Assembly (NCBI GenBank): GCA_019241805.1
Contig: JAFAWL010000216.1
Location: forward strand, 1 to 9,292
DNA length: 9,292 nucleotides
Direction: 5' to 3'
From: Actinomycetota bacterium
Lineage (GTDB): Bacteria > Actinomycetota > Actinomycetes > Mycobacteriales > Jatrophihabitantaceae
Part shown: piece after piece, positions 6,451 through 9,292 of the stretch
How the letters are laid out: each line of letters starts with the position of its first letter
Numbering within the stretch: position 1 is the first letter of the stretch
Position numbers and translations under genes: made by a program
Notes under the pieces: generated by a model
Database searches by the model: none
Told to the model about the DNA's origin: nothing
Seen by the model: the letters and a program-made list of their open reading frames with translations, nothing else

Positions 6451-6502
6451 CGGCAGGCGCGGCCCGGTTGCGACAAACCCTGCCGACCGCTCGTACGGCA
6501 GG
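6451..6502. promoter_or_regulatory. Three CGGCAGG heptamers in the DUF3099/methyltransferase divergent region
   Basis: CGGCAGG occurs at 6451-6457 and 6496-6502, and inverted as CCTGCCG at 6479-6485. The last two form a 7-bp stem with a 10-base loop. The 3' arm carries the AGG of the AGGA ribosome site of the methyltransferase (GTG 6513), so a folded leader could mask it. The space between the two start codons is only 77 bases, so both promoters must lie here; I could not identify convincing -35/-10 boxes. It may be an operator or a translational control element; inference only. Confidence 0.3.
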
Positions 6503-6512
6503 ATGCGCAAGC

Positions 6513-8006
6513 GTGGAGCCGCGCTCGTCCGACCTGCTTTTGCGCCTTCGCGACGACCTGGCGGGATTCACCGCACCGGCCGTCCTCGACGTCATCGGGC
6601 CGCTCGGACAGAGCCGCCTGGAGCGCGGCGATCACGACGGCGTCGCTGTGGTGCTCGATGATCGCCGGGACGGCATCGCGCTGCTGGTCAAGCTGTTCCT
6701 GCTTCGACAAGCGATGCCGGAACGACTGTTCGTGGACGCGCTATCCGCGTCGGTGCTCGAGCGGCTCAGGCGCGCCGGCTTGGTCCGACAACGAGCCGGA
6801 ATCGTGGACGCCGCAGTCGAGGTCAGGCCGTACGGGGAACTCGGCGGCCCGGATTGGCTGGTCGTGTCGGACTTCGGTTCGGACGTCACCGGTCGCCCGG
6901 TCCGGGCCGATCACGTGCTGGGCATCGGCGGGGCATCCCTGCAATTGGCCGGAGTGACGGTCCGGCATCAGATCGAGACCGCAGTCGATATCGGCACCGG
7001 GTCCGGCGTGCAGGCGTTGCACCTGGCCCGCCATGCCGGCGCCGTGCTGGCGACCGACGTCAGCGCGCGGGCGCTTCGACTGGCCGCTCTCACGGCCGGG
7101 CTGAGCGGCCAACGGTGGCAGCTCGCCGCCGGCTCGTTGTACGAACCCCTACGAGGCCGGCGCTTCGATCAGATCGTCGCCAATCCACCGTTCGTGGTCT
7201 CGCCGGGCTGGAGCAGCGGCGACGGCGGCCACGACTACCGGGACAGTGGCCTGCCCGGCGACGAGCTGTGCCGGCGGCTGGTGACCGGCCTGACCGCGCA
7301 CCTCACCCCGGGCGGGACCGGTCAGTTGCTGGCGAACTGGGTCATCGACGGCGAGACGAGCTGGGAGGAGCGGATCGCGACGTGGTTACACGGGTGCGAG
7401 TGCCGCGCGTGGGTGTGGCAGCGCGAGGTGGCAGAGCCCGGAGAGTACGTGAGCCTCTGGCTACGCGACGCGGGCCTGCGACCCGGCACCGCCCAGTGGC
7501 GCGACCGCTATCGGCGGTGGACGGACTGGTTCGCGAAGGCGGGAATTGCTGCGGTGGGCCTGGGCGTGGTCACCGTTCGGCGCACCGACCAGGCGCTCGA
7601 CCTCATCTGCGACGACGTCCCACAGGCGATCAGCCAGCCGACCGGCACTGACGTCGACCGCTGGTTCGCGACGCGCGGTGTGCTTGACGCCATGCCCGAC
7701 GAAGGTCTCTGGCAGCTGCGGCCGGTCGCCGCCGCCGACTGCGAGCTCGTCACCGTCGCGCCGGTGCGCGGCGAGGATGGGGCACGCCTGGCGGTGCGTC
7801 TCGGCTCAGGATTGCGTTGGGAGATCGAGTGCGACGAGACATTGGCCCGGGTGGTGAGCGCGTGCGACGGATCAACCCCACTCGATCTGCTGGCAACGCT
7901 CGCAGCGCTGCGCGCAAACGCCGCGGAGTCCGAGGTCCGCGCAGCTCTCGGACCGGTCATGCGGGACTTGATGCAGCGCGGCTTCCTGCGGCTGGAGGCG
8001 GCGTGA
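6513..8006 (+). CDS. Class I SAM-dependent methyltransferase (MTS/HemK-like core with DUF7059-type N-terminal domain)
   Basis: A 497-residue protein; the GTG at 6513 has AGGA 9 bases upstream, while the open frame extends to a TTG at 6468 inside the divergent promoter region. The N-terminal part (about 5-130) is helical and resembles the DUF7059 domain found ahead of such enzymes. The SAM fold follows: motif I D-I-G-T-G-S-G (159-165), acidic ribose ligand in A-T-D-V-S (Asp182), and motif IV A-N-P-P-F (223-227). N-P-P-F/Y is shared by enzymes that methylate an amide or exocyclic amine, such as PrmC (release-factor glutamine) and RsmC-type rRNA methylases. A C-terminal domain of about 150 residues is poorly defined. 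The length is well above PrmC (about 280), so the substrate is uncertain: protein glutamine or rRNA are the likeliest. Its stop overlaps the dtd start (GTGA), so the two are coupled. Confidence 0.88.
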   Translation: MEPRSSDLLLRLRDDLAGFTAPAVLDVIGPLGQSRLERGDHDGVAVVLDDRRDGIALLVKLFLLRQAMPERLFVDALSASVLERLRRAGLVRQRAGIVDAAVEVRPYGELGGPDWLVVSDFGSDVTGRPVRADHVLGIGGASLQLAGVTVRHQIETAVDIGTGSGVQALHLARHAGAVLATDVSARALRLAALTAGLSGQRWQLAAGSLYEPLRGRRFDQIVANPPFVVSPGWSSGDGGHDYRDSGLPGDELCRRLVTGLTAHLTPGGTGQLLANWVIDGETSWEERIATWLHGCECRAWVWQREVAEPGEYVSLWLRDAGLRPGTAQWRDRYRRWTDWFAKAGIAAVGLGVVTVRRTDQALDLICDDVPQAISQPTGTDVDRWFATRGVLDAMPDEGLWQLRPVAAADCELVTVAPVRGEDGARLAVRLGSGLRWEIECDETLARVVSACDGSTPLDLLATLAALRANAAESEVRAALGPVMRDLMQRGFLRLEAA

Positions 8007-8428
8007 GAGCACTGGTACAGCGCGTCGAGCGAGCCGAGGTGAGTGTCCGGGACGAACTCGTAGGACGCATCGAGGACGGGTTGCTCGTCCTGGTCGGCGT
8101 CACCCACAGCGACGGGCCACGCGAGGCCGAGCGGCTGGCCGAGAAGGTCTATCGGCTGCGCGTTTTCCCCGACGACACCGCGCTCGCCGATCGGCCCGGG
8201 TCGGCAGTACTGGCTGTGAGTCAGTTCACGCTATACGCCGATACGAGCAAGGGGCGGCGGCCGAGCTGGTCGGCCGCCGCGGCGGGGGCGCAGGCTGAAC
8301 CGCTCGTGCGCGAGTTCGTCGCGCAGCTGCGGGCCCGCTCGGTGGCGGTCGCCGAGGGCCGGTTCGGGGCGCACATGCGCGTCGGGCTGATCAACGACGG
8401 ACCGGTGACGCTGCTCCTCGAGGTTTGA
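8003..8428 (+). CDS. dtd: D-aminoacyl-tRNA deacylase (Dtd)
   Basis: A 141-residue enzyme that hydrolyses D-amino acids, and glycine mischarged on tRNA-Ala, from tRNA in the cytoplasm, keeping D-residues out of proteins. The start GTG at 8003 overlaps the methyltransferase TGA by four bases (GTGA), and GGAGG lies 4 bases upstream inside the preceding gene. M-R-A-L-V-Q-R-V opens the protein as in the family. The signature S-Q-F-T-L-Y-A-D (73-80; often G-D) and N-D-G-P-V-T (131-136), which carries the cross-subunit Gly-cisPro pair used for chiral proofreading, are intact. K-G-R-R-P-S-W (83-89) matches the usual K-G-x-R-P-S-F/W. The length is normal (about 145). Dimerisation is known for the family. 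The operon with the methyltransferase suggests a shared translation-quality theme, which is inference. Confidence 0.97.
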   Translation: MRALVQRVERAEVSVRDELVGRIEDGLLVLVGVTHSDGPREAERLAEKVYRLRVFPDDTALADRPGSAVLAVSQFTLYADTSKGRRPSWSAAAAGAQAEPLVREFVAQLRARSVAVAEGRFGAHMRVGLINDGPVTLLLEV

Positions 8429-8495
8429 GCGGGTCCCGGGCTCGATTTCCGGCACTGTGTCGGCCCTGAGAAGCAGGTAGGCGTATCCCGGGGGC

Positions 8496-8521
8496 GGGAA
8501 CACCTGGCAGCGGTGAACGTT
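8496..8521 (+). promoter_or_regulatory. ECF-sigma-type promoter (GGGAAC-N16-CGTT) for the sigB-like gene
   Basis: GGGAAC (8496-8501) and CGTT (8518-8521) are separated by 16 bases. This matches the -35/-10 pattern of stress ECF sigma factors such as mycobacterial SigE/SigH and streptomycete SigR. It is the only such pair I found in an intergenic position. Transcription would begin near 8528, giving a leader of about 110 bases before the ATG at 8637. In M. tuberculosis, sigB is transcribed from a promoter of this class; here the assignment is by pattern and place. Confidence 0.65.
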
Positions 8522-8540
8522 GCACTAGATGAACCGAAAG

Positions 8541-8563
8541 CGGCGGACCGGAGGGGTCCGCCG
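8541..8563 (+). promoter_or_regulatory. Stem-loop in the predicted sigB leader
   Basis: CGGCGGACC (8541-8549) pairs perfectly with GGTCCGCCG (8555-8563); the 5-base loop is GGAGG, the Shine-Dalgarno core, displayed 70 bases ahead of the real start. The octamer CCGACCAG then repeats directly at 8561-8568 and 8574-8581, the first copy sharing bases with the 3' arm. No T-run follows, so it is unlikely to be a simple terminator for dtd, although it lies downstream of that gene. A role in leader RNA control or stability is inference. Confidence 0.5.
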
Positions 8564-8636
8564 ACCAGCTGAACCGACCAGGGCCCTGCCCACGAACTAT
8601 AGGGCGAGGCAGTCACAGATCTTTCGCAAGGTGGTC

Positions 8637-9292
8637 ATGAACGTGCCAACTCCACGAACCGCATCGGGCCGCAAGTCCCGGGCTGCCGAGTCGCTGCTCG
8701 CCAGTTCGGCGCATCGCAGCACGCGGCGCGGCGGAGTGGCGACGGCCGTCGCCGAACCCGCGCTCGACGAGGTCGTCGAGCGTCCGGCCGACGTCGACCT
8801 CGCCTCCCCCGATTCGACGGCGTCCGAGCTGACCGCCGCCGAGCTGAGCGCCGCCGCGCTCGCGACCGACGCCAGCGACGACGACGCTCCGGCCGCCGAC
8901 CTCGACGAGGTCGCCGCGTCAGCCGATCTGGTGCGCGTCTATCTCAACGAGATCGGCAAGGTCTCACTGCTGACCGCGGCCGATGAGGTCGAACTGGCCA
9001 AGCGCATCGAGGCCGGCCTGTACGCCGAGCACTTGATGCAGGTCACCGCGAGGCTCTCCGCGACCCGTCGCCGCGAATTGAGATCCGTTGCGATTGACGG
9101 CGAGCGGGCCAAGGACCACCTCCTTCGCGCGAACCTGCGGCTCGTCGTTTCGCTGGCCAAGCGCTACACCGGTCACGGGATGCCGTTCCTGGACCTGATC
9201 CAGGAGGGCAACCTCGGCTTGATCCGGGCGGTCGAGAAGTTCGACTACACCAAGGGATTCAAGTTCTCGACGTATGCGACCTGGTGGATCCG
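8637..9292 (+). CDS. sigB: SigB-type sigma-70 factor (group 1/2), N-terminal part, cut by the window edge
   Basis: The ATG at 8637 has AAGG(TGG) 5 bases upstream; the frame is open to the window end (218 codons plus two bases). Residues 1-96 are low-complexity, first basic, then Ala/Asp/Glu-rich. From 97 the conserved sigma core begins: region 1.2 with D-L-V-R-V-Y-L-N-E-I-G-K (97-108) and E-L-A-K-R-I-E-A-G-L-Y-A-E-H-L (119-133), then H-L-L-R-A-N-L-R-L-V-V-S-L-A-K-R-Y (161-177) and G-M-P-F-L-D-L-I-Q-E-G-N-L-G-L-I-R (181-197), regions 2.1-2.2, and K-G-F-K-F-S-T-Y-A-T-W-W-I (206-218), region 2.3-2.4. The phrases D-L-V-R-V-Y-L-N and L-Y-A-E-H-L match mycobacterial SigB better than SigA. It directs RNA polymerase to promoters, probably during stress. 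The N-terminal extension is longer than in M. tuberculosis SigB, as I recall it. Confidence 0.92.
   Translation, partial: MNVPTPRTASGRKSRAAESLLASSAHRSTRRGGVATAVAEPALDEVVERPADVDLASPDSTASELTAAELSAAALATDASDDDAPAADLDEVAASADLVRVYLNEIGKVSLLTAADEVELAKRIEAGLYAEHLMQVTARLSATRRRELRSVAIDGERAKDHLLRANLRLVVSLAKRYTGHGMPFLDLIQEGNLGLIRAVEKFDYTKGFKFSTYATWWI

Noticed and set aside
6854..7651. 265-codon + strand frame inside the methyltransferase
   Set aside because: Arg/Pro-rich alternate frame with no start signal; the methyltransferase motifs lie in the other frame.
8427..8446. GAGC...GCTC followed by GATTT as a dtd terminator
   Set aside because: Only four base pairs are continuous and the loop folds badly; too weak to call.

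Overview
The window comes from a high-GC actinobacterium (Actinomycetota). The codons are rich in G and C at the third position, GTG and TTG starts are frequent, and several families are largely actinobacterial (DUF3039, DUF3099, DUF7455, and the methyltransferase with DUF7059-like ends). No gene fixes the genus; the order and the long sigma N-terminus suggest a free-living lineage rather than a mycobacterium.

Both edges are cut through sigma-70 genes. The first 20 bases read L/M/V-R-D-Y-L-D-stop, the C-terminal signature of SigA/HrdB primary sigma factors. The last 656 bases encode the N-terminal 218 residues of a second sigma factor that looks most like SigB. The window is therefore probably a sigA-to-sigB interval. 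From left to right: sigA 3' end; convergent dacB-type lipoprotein peptidase (-); a 654-base non-coding stretch with strong inverted repeats and a terminator; a DUF7455 zinc-ribbon protein (-); an uncharacterised SF2 helicase (-); divergent YihY/BrkB membrane protein (+), whose 3' end overlaps the DUF3039 gene (-); DUF3099 membrane protein (-), upstream in the same operon as DUF3039; a divergent methyltransferase (+) overlapping dtd (+) by four bases; and the sigB-like gene (+), preceded by an ECF-type promoter and a leader hairpin.

Most products are housekeeping: peptidoglycan trimming (DacB), removal of D-amino acids from tRNA (Dtd), transcription initiation (sigma factors), plus conserved proteins of unknown role. 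I found no transposon, prophage, CRISPR array, tRNA, rRNA or obvious defence cassette. The most informative signals are regulatory: the GGGAAC-N16-CGTT promoter ahead of sigB, which suggests stress control by an ECF sigma factor as in mycobacteria; the hairpin leader of that transcript; structured intergenic repeats; and the 40-base convergent overlap of two genes. I see no clear new multi-gene system. The least understood gene is the helicase.
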